Made by a program: the position numbers and the translations under genes
Part shown: positions 46,970 through 59,364 of the stretch, piece by piece
Layout: each line of letters starts with the position of its first letter
Numbering within the stretch: position 1 is the first letter of the stretch
From: Eonycteris spelaea
Lineage: Eukaryota; Chordata; Mammalia; Chiroptera; Pteropodidae
Direction: 5' to 3'
Assembly: GCA_003508835.1 (NCBI GenBank)
Contig: PUFA01000164.1
Span: 1,488,001 to 1,552,000 of the forward strand
Length of the DNA stretch: 64,000 nucleotides
The notes under the pieces: model-generated
Database searches by the model: none
Told to the model about the DNA's origin: nothing
What the model saw: only the letters and a program-made list of their open reading frames with translations

Positions 46970-47199
46970 CATTTGTATACATTTTTACCTTGTATAATTA
47001 TTATTATTTTTTTGAGTGTGAGGACATTCCGTTCTACTCTTAGCAAATTTCGATTATACGTGTTAATATAATAACTATAGTCACCATGTTTAACATTAGA
47101 GTCTCAGACCTTATTCTTATAGCTGAGTTTGTACCCTTTTACCAACCTCCCTCTATTTTTCCCAAACACCAGCCCCTGGCAAACCACTTTTATACTCTG

Positions 47200-47230
<31 letters not shown>

Positions 47231-48305
47231 TACGTTTCCAATATAAGTGAAAACATGCAGCATCTGTCTTTCACTGGCTAATTTCACTAAGCATATCACC
47301 TCCAACATCCATTCTTATTGTCACAATGGCAAGATTTCCTTCTTTATGATAGCTAGATAATATTCAAGTATATATATATAACACTTTCTTTACCCATTCA
47401 TCCATTTTGGTTGTTCCCAAACCTTAGCTATCGTAATAATGCTGCAATGAACATGAGTGCAAATATCTCTTTGATATCCTGATTTCATTTTCTTTGGAAC
47501 ATATACCCAGAGTGAGACTGATGAATCATATGATGGTTCTACTTTTTAATTTTAATTTTCTGAGGCACTTCCATACTGTTTCCTACAGCGGCTAAACCAA
47601 TTTATAGCCCCATCAACAGTGCACAAGGATTCTCTTTTCTCCCTATCCTCACTGATTCTGATTTGTGTTTCTCTAATAAGTAGTGCTTTTGAGCACTTTT
47701 CATATACCTGATGGCTATATGTATGTCTTCTTTAGAAAAATGTCTATGCAGATACTCTGTCCAATTATTCAATTTTTTATTTTTTTGGTTTCTTTTGCTA
47801 GAAAGAAGCTTTTCACTTTAATGTCACTCCACTTATTTTTGCTTTTGTTGTCTTTGCATTTGGTGTCAAATCCAAAAAGACATTGCCAGGAAAGATATCA
47901 AAATGCTTACTTCCAATGTTTTCATCTAGAAGTTTTATGGTTTCAAGTCTTATGTTCAAGTCTTTAATCCTGAGTTGATTTTTGGTTTTTGGTGTGAACA
48001 GGGGTCCAGATTTATTCTTTTGCATGTAATTATCTAGTTCCTCCAACATCATTTATTGAAAAAACTATCCCTTACCCCCCCCCAAAAAAAAATTCTTGGC
48101 TTCTTTTTCATAAATTAGTTGACCATATATTCATGGGTTTAATTCTGAGATCTTTCTTTTTTTGTTTTTATGTGTCTGTTTTGATGCTGATACCATATAA
48201 TTTTCATTACCATAGCTTTACAAGACAATTTCAAATTAGGAAGTGTAATACATCTAACTTTGTTCTTCTCACTATTGCTTTGACTATTTAGGGTCTTGTA
48301 CACTT
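46970..48305 (-). mobile_element. L1 (L1MA-type) 3' part, minus strand
   Basis: Inverted L1 order is clear: 'ctactcttagcaaatttcga' (47,034), 'aacaccagcccctggcaaac' (47,165), 'gctgcaatgaacatgagtgc' (47,441), 'catatacccagagtgagact' (47,500), 'ctatatgtatgtcttcttta' (47,715), 'atttttgcttttgttgtctt' (47,835), 'aacaggggtccagatttatt' (47,997) and 'gactatttagggtcttgta' (48,282). About 100 bp are missing near 47,780 relative to the family order. ORFs of 94 and 79 codons on opposite strands are fragments of this repeat. Confidence 0.92.
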
Positions 48306-48605
48306 TATGTGTTTGGACAATATGTTATGACATGTATCCATCATTATAGTACTACATAAAATATTTTCACCATACTAAAAATCCTCTGTACTCAACCAAT
48401 CAATCTTTCTCCTCCCTCCACAACCCTTGACTGGTTTTTTAATTGTCTCCAAAGTTTTTCTTTTCCAGAATGTGATATAATTGGAATCATACAGATTTTA
48501 GATTGGTTTATTTCACTTAGTAATATGTATTTAAGTTTCATCCATATTTTTTCAGAGCTTCATAGTTCATTTTTCTTCAGCACTGAATAATAGTAAATTG
48601 TCTAG
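48306..48605 (-). mobile_element. L1 3' UTR of another L1M subfamily, minus strand
   Basis: 'atgttatgacatgtatccat' (48,322), 'ctaaaaatcctctgtactca' (48,377), 'ccagaatgtgatataattgg' (48,465), 'ttcacttagtaatatgtatt' (48,511) and 'gcactgaataatag' match a common L1MC/L1MD-like 3' UTR. It abuts the preceding L1 in the same orientation but represents 3' UTR again, so it is a separate copy. Confidence 0.85.
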
Positions 48606-49089
48606 GTTAATTAATATTCTTCAACATTATTACACTCCCTTTATGCATAAAAATATATAAGCATTTGAAAGGCAAATGAAACATTTAAAACTTGTCGATT
48701 TTATCTCTGAATTGGTCAAATAAAAAAATTGTTACCCTAAAACCTAGCTAATGTATTAATAGGTTACAGATTGATAGTCTATATACAATATGAAAAGAAC
48801 TGAAGATTTTAATCATATTAGTTTCTTACATTTCATAAATTAAGATACAAATGAGAACAACAATTATATAGCTCTTTCTCATGTCAAAATTTGCTATGTT
48901 GCAATTTCTACTAATTTGTAATTTGTACTATTTTTGCCCCTCTGGAGCCATATCTTCAATTATCTGAAAGATTTTTTGCTAGTAAGAAGGTTATCTTTAT
49001 CTTTTAAGCCTAACATTTCTTGTTTCTTTATATTTTAAGATCCCTTGAACACTTTGGTTATAATTTTCTGTAAAGTCTCTCATATTCAC
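48606..49089. other. Unassigned AT-rich DNA
   Basis: No recognised feature. Confidence 0.4.
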
Positions 49090-49205
49090 TGATTGATCCA
49101 TTCATTAATTGCTTGATTAATTCATTTATTCAATCAGGCAATTATTACATGCCTAGAATCTGCCAGGCACCATGGGTTGTGCTGAGAAGCTGCTTAAAAT
49201 AGCTA
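49090..49205 (-). mobile_element. L2 3' end, minus strand
   Basis: 'tcattaattgcttgattaat' , 'tcatttattcaatcaggcaa' (49,122) and 'ctgccaggcaccatgggttg' (49,160) follow the inverted L2 terminus. Confidence 0.65.
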
Positions 49206-49384
49206 GTCACTAATATTAAATATTTTTTTAAGTTTCTGTCTTATATTTTCTCATATTTTATATTGGCAACTTTTTCTTTTATATCAGCTTACATGAGTCT
49301 AGTCTACCAGTAGCTTGCCTGCATTTAAATGCTTTTGAATCTGTGCTCTACTATTTGCCTAAGTTTTATGCAAAGTATATAGAG

Positions 49385-49545
49385 TTGAGGTTAAAAGCAT
49401 GGACTCATGAGCCAGAATAAGTTCAATTCATGGCTCTGCCCCTTATTCCCTTGGGCAAATTACTCCGTACTGCCATTATCCCAGCTGTTAAATGGGGATA
49501 TTATCAGTAACTACCTCATAGGTTTGCTGCGATGATTTCTGTTAT
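49385..49545 (+). mobile_element. MIR SINE, plus strand
   Basis: 'gaggttaaaagcatggactc' (49,387), 'gttcaattcatggctctgcc' (49,421), 'cttgggcaaattactccgta' (49,451), 'gttaaatggggatattatca' (49,487) and 'actacctcataggtttgctg' (49,511) show both the tRNA-related head with a decayed B box and the core. This is the best MIR of the window. Confidence 0.9.
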
Positions 49546-50765
49546 TAAATTGTTCCGTCTACTTCCTTTAGCCTTGTAGTTGATGAAAAGATCTTTGTGA
49601 TTCTAGATATATGTGGATTGTGAGTCTGAATATTCACCATGTAATATATTTTCTTTAAGAATGTGTTTTAATAAGTATTTTAGTGGAAATTTATGAGATG
49701 ATTTTTAGGAGTTAGACAATATTTGAACCAAAGGCTCCAAATTTCTCTTGAATAATGTCTTTATAAAGAATGTGGAAGTATCACAGACACTTTAACTGCC
49801 TTTCAACTCTGTTCAATGAATAAACTGCATTAATTTTGTCTATCGTTCAGCATAATTCAAAATTTATACCTTTATAAATATATCTTTAATATAGATATTT
49901 ATAAGCATGGCAAAATTAACAACTTCCCCCAGATGAAAATATTACAAGGAAACATTAAGAACATCAACATTTTAAAACCACATTCCAGCCCACAGATTAA
50001 TATAAAATTAAACAAACTGAAAGTAGTTATATTCTGCTTATCTAACACGATTACTTTATATTATATAATTACTATGTAGTAACATAACAGAGTTTCAGGA
50101 AAAAACTTATTCCCTTATAAACATAATAAATATTATATGTATGACTCACTGCATGATAAATAGGATCTTTTTTATTCATGAAGTTGGATGTCAGACTCAA
50201 TTGAAAAATATGTATCATATTCAATGTATTTATTCCAAGGCTTGTTAAAATTACTCTATTTTGCTGCAGACAGATAAATGACAACAATTTTTATAAGTTT
50301 TATGAATTAAAACAGTTTGAAATGATGGCTTTAAATTTTCTATGTTTGTTACTTTATTAAAACCCCACAATAAATTATATACTTGATTTATAGGTTTATA
50401 GAAGACACATTGGACTATATTCTGTAGGTAACTGTCATAATTTCATGGGGAACTGTTTAAATATTGGAGTACTGTGACAACATTTATCACAGCTAAAAAA
50501 GGGAAAGTGGAAGTCCTAAAAAATATTACACAGAAACAAAAAGGGATGTTATTAGACACAGAATACATAAACCAATTATGGTTTTGATACATGAGTTAAA
50601 ATTAAATAGCAACAGAAAGAGAGTCATTAATGAAGATATAAATAATTTTAATGACAAATATCTTAACCTCTTCCAAGTTTAAAAAAAAACTAGATTAAAA
50701 ATATTCTTTAAATATGTGAATTAAATAAACAGTGACCAAAGGTTGTTGTTTAATATGCTTTCTAG
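49546..50765. other. Unassigned AT-rich, apparently single-copy DNA
   Basis: No recognised gene or repeat in about 1.2 kb. A 71-codon minus-strand ORF (50,072-50,287) has no domain. Confidence 0.4.
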
Positions 50766-50977
50766 AACTGTGCTGCTATCCAAGACTATGGCCACTAGTC
50801 ACTTGTGACTATTTAAATTTAAATTAATTGAAATCAACTAGCATTAAAAATTCAATTCCTCACTCACACTAGCCATATTTCAAGTGCTCGAAAGCCATAT
50901 GTAGCTAATTATTAATATATTAAACAGTGCAGACAGAACATTTCCATCATCACAGAAAATTCTATTGGAGAATGGTA
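50766..50977. mobile_element. Palindromic hAT-type MITE ('cactgtccaata' family)
   Basis: Both halves carry the mirrored words: 'ggccactagtcacttgtgac' (50,790) and 'tagccatatttcaagtgctc' / 'gccatatgtagctaatt' (50,891), with a central 'atttaaatttaaattaattg' and 'cattcaattcctcactcac'-like stretch. The outer right end reads 'catcatcacagaaaattc' then 'tattgg'. This matches the palindromic hAT/Charlie-derived family reading 'ctgtccaata...tagccacatgtggctat'. I recall it as MER3-like but am unsure. It is a non-coding MITE. Confidence 0.8.
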
Positions 50978-51494
50978 TTCCAAAATTAAAAAAATATATA
51001 TATACAAAGGGGAATCAGAACTATAGAACTAAATTGTTATTTTCACCTGAAATCTATCTTCTAGATATTTCATATAATATTTCAAAACAGAAAAATTGGC
51101 TGGGATTTTTGTATATGGTTAACTGAAAGAATGCCTATGTATTTTAAGACTGGACACATACCTATATGTAACTACTAAACCCAGATATAAAGAAACTAGC
51201 TTCACTACTTATGTTTTTGTTGTTATTGTTGTTGTTCCAAAATGCTTAGAAGAGATAAACCCTGTATATTAAAATTAACAAAGAAACAAATACAGGTGGT
51301 TGCTATTATTCCTTTCACAGTCCTTGGAAAGAAGAGGTAAATTAGAAACACTAGGGCTGTATCACGTAGAACCATCCCCTTTGAAGAATAACAAGAGATT
51401 TATGATAAGGTAAGAAAACTGAGAGCCAGAAATGAATGGGGACCTACTGGCAATTTGCTGTAGTTCACTAAATGACATGAAGGTTACTGAATAG
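50978..51494. other. Unassigned DNA
   Basis: No recognised gene or repeat. A short interrupted (TTG)n lies near 51,216. Confidence 0.4.
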
Positions 51495-51700
51495 TGGGGT
51501 GTTCAAGGGCATGGGCTCATAATCAGATATTTGAGCCACTGAGTTTAAGTATATAATCTTGGTCAAGTTACTGAAATTCTCTATCAGTTTCTTCAGCTAT
51601 AAAAAGAGGTAAGAATAATATATTCTTCATTATGATTATTATGAAGTTACTAGCTAAAAGAGAACATAGAAATGTTAATTAGCAGTGGTATTTATAAAGA
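51495..51700 (+). mobile_element. MIR SINE, plus strand
   Basis: 'gggcatgggctcataatcag' (51,508), 'cttggtcaagttactgaaat' (51,559) and 'cagtttcttcagctataaaa' (51,585) followed by a decayed 3' part match MIR. Confidence 0.78.
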
Positions 51701-51879
51701 TAATATTATATTATTAACATTACTGTTTCCAGAAAATCCTGTTGCTTGTCAAAATACAGACTTCTAAAATGTACTGCATACACTAGAATCAGAAATTTAG
51801 TTGATGGAGCCTAATAATCATATGTTGTACAAACTCCCCAAGTAATCCTTACATGTATCAGAAAAACTGTACACTGGGG

Positions 51880-52000
51880 AGTTAGGAGTTAGTTTGAATA
51901 CAGATATTACCATTTATTGGAGCCTTGCTTTCTTTGTCTATAAAATGGTAGAACAATATTTACTTCATACAATCATTGTGAAAATGATATTAATTATGAT
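51880..52000 (+). mobile_element. MIR SINE fragment, plus strand
   Basis: 'gccttgctttctttgtctat' (51,922), 'aaaatggtagaacaatattt' and 'cttcatacaatcattgtgaa' (51,964) follow the MIR core. Confidence 0.68.
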
Positions 52001-52729
52001 CCCACTAAGGTCCAATGAAATTTTAATAATTCAAAGAAGGTTTCTTTATAAAAGGGCTATTTAAAAAGAGAAAAGTAGTGCATAGGAGTAGCATGAGTGA
52101 GTCTCCAAATGATGCTTGTAGCATCAAGCTCTATATCAGATCTGAAGGGAGAGGGGAACAGAGGTTAGCAGGAGAGGTAATACTATAGAGAAGACTTACA
52201 TGAAAGGAAGTGACAATGATAAAACACAGCTATCCTAAGGTAATGTCGCAGAGAAGAACCAGGGGAATAGATAGCCTCACCCTGTTCTTTATTTTCCTGC
52301 AATCTCTGCTTTTCTGTTTGGATCCTAATTGGTGGAACCCAACAGGAAGCCAGAGGACATAGATATCTCCAGATGTAGTCCATGTATACCAGTCTCTTAC
52401 AGCAGAAAACAGGGAGGAGACCAGTCAGAATGGAAATGGAGAAGAAATTGGGAGAGATACATCGTACATATAAGGTGCCTAGTACATTGTCTCATTTTCA
52501 ATTAATGGTTTATTATTTTTGGTGGATCATGTTCTGAGAGTACATGAAAGGTTCAAATGATATTAATAACAACTGATCATGAATAAGATATTGAAGATAA
52601 GCTGAAGCAGACGGTTCTGGATAGAAATCAGTGAAATAATCTAGCTTTATTTTATCTAATGACATCTTTGAAAACTAGCTAATATTTTGGAAATGTTTTT
52701 AAAAGTCTTATATTTTAACATTAATTTTC
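52001..52729. other. Unassigned DNA
   Basis: No recognised gene or repeat. A 66-codon minus-strand ORF (52,183-52,383) has no domain. Confidence 0.4.
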
Positions 52730-52885
52730 AGGTTATCAAGTAATCAATAATACTTCAAAATAACCCTGTAAGGGAGGTAGAATTTCATCTCCAGTATTTA
52801 ACTATGAGAAAGCTGAGTTATTAATTGACTGATAAATACATGAAAAAGCCAGGGCTCAGATTCAAGTCTTTATTGTTGTTTTAAA
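52730..52885 (-). mobile_element. MIR SINE, minus strand
   Basis: 'aaaataaccctgtaagggag' (52,757), 'gtagaatttcatctccagta' (52,777), 'gagaaagctgagttattaat' (52,806) and 'agccagggctcagattcaag' (52,848) fit inverted MIR. Confidence 0.65.
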
Positions 52886-53008
52886 GTTTCTTTCTTTTCC
52901 TTAAATGATGAATCTATTTGTCATCTAAAATAATTCTTAAACCAAAACATACAAGTGAATATGTCAAGGAGTACATTCTTCATTTTCTCATCATTAAGTA
53001 TCTTAAAG

Positions 53009-53194
53009 TTATGATTCTCAAAGTAAGGTCCCTTGACCAAGTTGCTGAGTCAGCATCACCTGGAAACTTGTCAGGAATGAAAATTCTTGCCCTTCCCCCA
53101 AACAAATTTAATCAGAAATCCTGAGAGTGGACCCAGAAATCTCTTCACAAGCTCCTCAGGTGATCCGGATGCAACTAAAGTTTGAGAACTACTC
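53009..53194 (+). mobile_element. MER5A-type hAT MITE, second copy
   Basis: The left terminus 'ttatgattctcaaa' (53,009) and the right terminus 'tttgagaactactc' (53,181-53,194) are decayed forms of the MER5A inverted ends. Inner words 'cagcatcacctggaaacttg' (53,052), 'atcagaaatcctgagagtgg' (53,113) and 'cctcaggtgatccgg' (53,154) fit. Flanks 'cttaaagt' and 'ctttaaat' agree at six of eight positions, a plausible worn target duplication. Length 186 bp is near the family size. Confidence 0.88.
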
Positions 53195-53522
53195 CTTTAA
53201 ATGATTACCTTTAATTAACTGCTGGCAGCCACCATAGTTGAAACTTGAGTACCTGAAAGGAACCAAAATGTACTCATGGGAACTTTTTACGTTTCAGCCT
53301 AATTTAAAATGATGTATCTGTCATCATGTTAACCTACTGACATTTATGTTTCTATTTTCAGAAAGATACCTAGTGGAAACATGCAACAGGATAGCATTAT
53401 TTTCATTAAGCCATCAATTGTAATGGGTTTTAAAAGGATCAAGCCTCTTATCTCTACCTTTCTAATGGAATTTAGAGAATTTCTGTAAATTCAGCACAAG
53501 ACCAGAAATCATGCATCTTAAC
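53195..53522. other. Unassigned single-copy DNA
   Basis: No recognised gene or repeat. Confidence 0.4.
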
Positions 53523-53596
53523 ATGAGATGCAAATAGTATTGAACCTAATTAACAAAGCCCATTTTGGTCCGATTTGTTCATGAAAATTAATTTGA
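53523..53596. repeat. Octamer-containing block A of a diverged duplicate pair
   Basis: This block matches block B (54,457-54,532) at 56 of 68 ungapped positions by hand count. It contains a perfect ATGCAAAT octamer at 53,528-53,535, the consensus site of POU/Oct factors. It belongs to no repeat family I recognise. It may be an unlisted ancient repeat or a local duplicate of a regulatory element; function is not shown. Confidence 0.8.
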
Positions 53597-54456
53597 GTAG
53601 AAAAGGCATGGGACAATTCTTTTTTCTGTAAATATTTGGGGCTTTTCAGACCATATATGGTCTCTTAGAACTAATCAACTATGTCATAACACAAATTAGC
53701 TACAGACAATACATAAACAAAGGGGTGTGGTTGTGTTATATAAAACTTTACCAAACAGGTCATGGAATTGATCCACACGCCATAGTTTGTCAACTTTTGT
53801 GGACTAGAGAATCTCAGGACTATATGAAAATAAGGCAAGTGAAGGATTTTGTTCAAATCATATACCTTAATAAAAGGCAGTTTCACTAAATGATTCCCAA
53901 TCAGAAGATATGCTCCTCCAAATATAAGGAACATTATAACTAAAGATTCAGCACCATTCCATTATTGAATGAATGTGTTTTTATCCATTACAGTTTATTC
54001 AAGATTATCTTAATTCTGTATGATTATGCATAGAGAATAGTGTTTACTTTTGCTTAGATGAAAGATCTGGTTTCTTGAAATTACGTTTTATGATGTTAAG
54101 GCTTTTTTTCTTTTCTCCCCTATTTGGGATGGGGGGGGGCATTAGAAAACTAATTATAATGTAAGATTATCATGAATGTTGAAATCAGCGAGTGCTTAGC
54201 TCAGCCTCTTTACCAGAGTGAATAGCCAGAGTCACTTAGGATTCTGGCTTCTGCCTGGCAACTGCTTACCAACCACTTTAAAAGCACAGCAATTTAGACA
54301 CACAGTCCTTTGGTCTGTTCCCTAAAGCAAAGCTCATGGTACTTTGGTGACATATGTAACAGCACCTGTAAAGCTGGCCTGGTCTCTCTATTTGAAATGT
54401 GTTCCACCCATTCATACTGAGCCTCTGGGAGGTCAAACTCATTTTGTTGGCTTACC
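53597..54456. other. Unassigned DNA between the two octamer blocks
   Basis: No gene or repeat was recognised. A nine-base G run lies at 54,131-54,139. An 87-codon minus-strand ORF (53,671-53,934) has no domain. Confidence 0.4.
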
Positions 54457-54532
54457 ATGAGATGCAAATAATTTTGAACCAGATTAAAATGGCCCACTTT
54501 GGTATGATCTGTTCATGAAAAATAGTTGATTC
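54457..54532. repeat. Octamer-containing block B of a diverged duplicate pair
   Basis: This is the same block as at 53,523, in the same orientation and 934 bp downstream. The perfect octamer ATGCAAAT is at 54,462-54,469. The other best-conserved words are 'ttgaacc' and 'tgttcatgaaaa'. Similarity stops sharply on both sides. Confidence 0.8.
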
Positions 54533-57120
54533 TTATACCAATATAATCCTCAGATTCTGTGACTGATTGTTTTACCTCTGAATTTGTGTCACCTAAAGGA
54601 GATAACCTTCTGGCGATAACTCATGTTAGGCTATGTAATTTCAAAATCAATTTTATTTAGAACTGTAAGTTCAAGATTTTCAGAGGCAACTCAGGTACAA
54701 TAATGAATATAAATGCCAGGTATTAATAAAAATTACTGTAAGATTTATATTAAATGTCAACTGTTACTTGGCCTCCATGTCAGTGAACAACAGGGGATGG
54801 TGGAGACTTGGGCAAATTAAAGGGGCATATTCCATCTAAAGGAAAGAATCACTACTCACTGACTGATTAATGACCTTAGGCTCAGAAGCCAGAATTACCC
54901 TCTTTTCCAATTTTTTTCACAAATTGATTTTTGAAACATAGATTTTTCTAAGTGAAATACCAAGGTTTAAATGCTGTCCACTAATTCCTGTTTCTTAAAC
55001 ATGATGAGGATTGAACACACACTTCACCGGCGCCACTGACTCAAGGTTTAATAAATTATTTTAAATGTATCAGCTCATATCTTTGATGTTCCCAAAGCTA
55101 CATAAACAAAGTTCCAAGTGGCTTAATTATTCAATGAAATGTATTGATCTGGGATCCTCAAATCACATCAAAAATTTCACAATATGTTGTCTTCCCAAGT
55201 TTGCTGTTCTGCATGCTTGTTTTGCTACCCTGTTCACTTTCATATTTCTATTCTCTCATTGTCCAGGCCCACATTTGACAGATGTTAATGATACATCAAC
55301 ATGTGGCCTGACCCCTCTATGGTCTAGGAACACAGCCATGATTGCTTACTAGGCTGTGAATAAGACTTAGAGTCAAAGCAATAGCATTCGAAGACACTCA
55401 ATAACCTCTGTCTTCTTGATTCCGAATATTGTATGCATAAAGGTTATTATACACTCGTCTTCAGCCATCTAGGTGATCTTGACAAGCTTCAATTACTCTG
55501 TAATTGCATCCATTTTCAACAGTTGTGCCCTTGGAACAAATTTGCTCTTTTGCCTAATCAGATAACTTGAAGATGTAGTGCCACTTCTGCAATAAAACCA
55601 ATATTGATAAAGAGTCATTTGGTATTTTAAAGAATCCATATTTCAGGAGAAAATTATACTATCAACTATGATTTATGTGAAACTCTTGTTATTTGTAAAG
55701 CAAGTAGGCCTCTAAATTTGTACTTATGCAAAATTTAACCAAAAATGTTATCTCTTCTTACTCTGGCCAATTCAAAGGCTAATAAAAAAAAGTAATTCTA
55801 CAGTGAGTGGCTCATATTGCATTTTCACTTAATCCTAAAGTAGCAGTCTGTTGCAAACAAAAGAAATAACAGAATAACTGAAGCTTGTCAGCAAGACCAT
55901 CTAGGAGGTTGATTAAACCTAGAAATGGCTCTGTGTGAAATTGACCATGAACAAGAATTTACGAACCCATTATATTTGGCAGATATGACTTATATAGATT
56001 ACTCCCTCAAGAAAAATTTAAGGAAAACAGAGATATATCATCAAAAACTATATGCATTGCCATTACAACAAGGTGTAAGGTTAAATATAAACAAACCTGT
56101 ACCTTTAATGTTTTATCTTATCAAACTGCCAGCAAGTTTTCACAAGAGTGTAAACTGGTATATTTTAAATTATTCCAAGACAATGTATATAGAAAATGGC
56201 CACTAGCAAGTCATAAGTAATTGTTTGCTATATGCTTCTACCTTAGCAAATACAATGTTGCTCTTTTTATCTTAAAATGGGCAGTACCGAAAATAAATTG
56301 CTTGACTTTTTTTAAGATTGAGAACAGTATTTTTAAACATTTACTTTAGGATTTTATTTCTTTCCAAAGTGCCATTGATAAAAATTTTCAGGAAAAAAAA
56401 AAAAATTCACTAGGTGCCAGTGGAAAGGCAAAAGAGATTATGTATTATTTATAAAAATGACTATTAATTTGAGTGAAAAAGTTTTTTTGGTTTATATATA
56501 ATGACAAATCTGAAATATAAATATGTTCTGAGACTATAATTTATTGCTCCATCTCCTAAATATGGATTCAATCAACATCATTCTCATTATGCAGCACCTT
56601 CGCTAGTACAATATATGCTTAATCAGAGCTATTTCAGACTGATGAGAACAATGAGAAAGTCACTGGCTTTTAAACCATTAGAGTAACATGATGTAAGTTA
56701 AACCATTCACTAAGTGACAACAAACCTTGGGACCGCTTTATTGGTACTTAACCCGGCTTCTCTGCAGATAGTTTACGCTCTGCTACTGTCCCCTAATGCC
56801 AATTCCAACTTCCGATTTTCTTATGTGAGATTTCACCTTTACAACTGCAATTCCTTCACCCTGCTCATCTTATTTACTTTTAAATATTCATTTAGAATAT
56901 TTTAAATGTCTGGATATAAATAAATAAATAACCCTAACCCTATGATCTATTAATATCATTCCATAATTACAAAGGTACAATTTTCCAGGAAATTTTTCCT
57001 CAATATTGCTTTTTCTTCCATGTTTCTATTAAGCTCCTAGTGTTCTATACTTTACGGGAAGATTATAAATCTTTACCGATACTTTAAAATTATATGAGTC
57101 TTGATATAAACAAAGTGAAA
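54533..57120. other. Unassigned AT-rich, apparently single-copy DNA
   Basis: About 2.6 kb with no gene or repeat I can name. Plus-strand ORFs of 95 (55,065-55,352) and 93 codons (55,925-56,206) have no recognised domain and no supporting context. A two-unit CCCTAA-like run at 56,931 is too short to mean anything. Confidence 0.4.
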
Positions 57121-58440
57121 TCATTGACACAGCTTCTGGCCCACAGCAGGCACATCATGAAAAGAATTTACATGCAGGAGGTGACAAGAGATAAGGTAGG
57201 AGAGATTGGTAGCCTACATGATATTAAAGGCCTTAGATTTTATAAACGGATTTCCATTTTAGGTAAATAATTCTGGCAAGTAAATAGAGGATACCTTTGT
57301 GGGGTGAGACCAGAGGCAGTAACAGTCAAGATACTTCTGTAATAAACATTAAGAGAAATGATATAAATTATTGCGTTTACCAATGGAAAAGAGAATAAAT
57401 GATCATGGGTTTTAATCAAAAGTCCATTAATGGGTTTTTCATAAGCCCTCTGAAACATAAATAATTGCTTGTGCTTGTGTGATATACATGTTACCACCCA
57501 CTCATACCCTTTTTGAGACAAAAAGTCCATAGTTCAATAGATCCTCACAGAGATGTACAAATTAAAACCAAAAGCATTAAAGACAACTAGTGTAGAGTGT
57601 TACATGCAGCAAATTAAGAATTAAACCCTGAAAAACATTGATATTTAAAGGGCAGACAGAGGGAGAAAAAGCAAAGAAGAAAACCTTGAAGAATAAGGAG
57701 AAACTGATGAATGTACTGATTTAGAATCGAAGGAAATAAAAAGTTTTAAAAAGGATAATAAACTTAATTGTTTACAATGAAGCATGAAAGTCTTACATAG
57801 AAAAAAATTCTTTTGGTATTTACACTCAGAATGCTACTGAGGCCCCTTAAAGAGAACGGTTTTGAAAAAAACAATGATTCACCATTAGGGAAATATTACA
57901 TCAGGGGACATTTTGAACTACATGAAGTGCTTTCTGATTGCTATGACTACTGAAATTTTAATTCACAGGATAAAGGGATACTAAACACTTTCAAGACTGT
58001 GGAATAGTTCTGGATAATAAAGAAATGAGCATGAAAGCCAAAATGGAGTGAACTTGGAAATTAATGGCAGCATAGAAGTAAACACAGTAAGAATTGATTT
58101 ATTTTGTAAAGCTAAAATGAGAAATGGAAAAGATGTAGATAGCAGCTAGATGAATACTTCCTTCAGAGAATGGGAAAGATTTAGATATCTATATTGACTG
58201 AAAGGAAAAAGTCTAGAAAAGGTGATGTTGACAAACAATATTAATAAGAGAAGGCTCTAGGAGAGCTCATCAAACAATGTGACAATTGTGGGAAATTAGG
58301 CAGAACAGAAGAAAGTTCATCCTATGTGACAGAGGAAGGAGTTGTCCTTAGATTTTGGAGGAGGCAAATGAGAGAGATCCTGATTTATGGCCTCAATTTT
58401 CTCAACAAAATGTAACTGAAATTCAGTTTAGCAGATGTTT
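57121..58440 (-). mobile_element. Possible strongly decayed L2-like region, minus strand
   Basis: The purine-rich texture and phrases such as 'ggggtgagaccagaggcagt' (57,301) resemble inverted L2 3' UTR. I cannot align it convincingly, and it may be unrelated single-copy DNA. Confidence 0.25.
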
Positions 58441-59364
58441 CTAATTTTTCTTCTGTTCACTACATCAAACTTTTTTTCAAACTATCCTTTTCCTAGCAAA
58501 TAAATACAATGCTCCCTTTTTTAGTTTTTTAAAGAATTTATCATAGGCTTCATAATAATATTTTTATTTAGCCAGTCTTGATATATCTACACAATAAATT
58601 TACAAATTTTTATTTACTTGTTTCTTTTTTGCACACTTATTCTGTCCCACACCATTACTCTGGCATGTGCTAACATACAGCTTAGGTAAATTTACTTTGA
58701 TATCTCTTTCATTTATATAATACTAAAATTTTATCCATAGGTATTAAATTAGAGGAAAGCTGACCTGCAGAACTCAGCTAAATGTATTTTATCTACAGCA
58801 TATTTTCTAGTATGATTTCACTGGGCTAAAAATGCTGCCTCTCCTAATGCTTTATCAAACAGTACATGGGGAGGGAAATCTCCCTGAGTAATTTTAAATA
58901 GTCCAGACATCTTAATACACCAAAAGTAGGGAGAAAAAATGACAACCATAGAGCTTTTTGCATCTATGCTACTTCCCCTTCTGTAGAACTTCTATATTTT
59001 TCTATTATACTCAATTTCTGGGAATTATAGGAAGAAGAGTTCTAATGAGGGCAGGAAAGTGGGGTTGATGTGTCAACATACTGTAAAATAGTAGTGGGTA
59101 AACTGTGACTAGGTTTCCCATTGTCAAAAGCCAAATTCTATGCAAAGAGACATAAAATTGGAAAAGGATAGAAAACTGCTTGCCTTCTCCACACTGTTAT
59201 TTGGTTTTTGGTTTCTATTTGTGTTTCGATGGGTATAAATGTGTTTGTAGCCTGAAAGATTGCTAATTAATATTGCTGAGTGTACAAGTTTGCAACCTTC
59301 CATCTTTTTGGATATATTTACATGAATTTCAATGAGGATATTTGGGTTAATAACTAGTTGTCTT
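58441..59364. other. Unassigned AT-rich DNA
   Basis: No recognised gene or repeat. A 91-codon minus-strand ORF (59,124-59,399) has no domain. Confidence 0.4.

Noticed and set aside
56931..56942. CCCTAA-like telomere motif
   Set aside because: Only two units, expected by chance.
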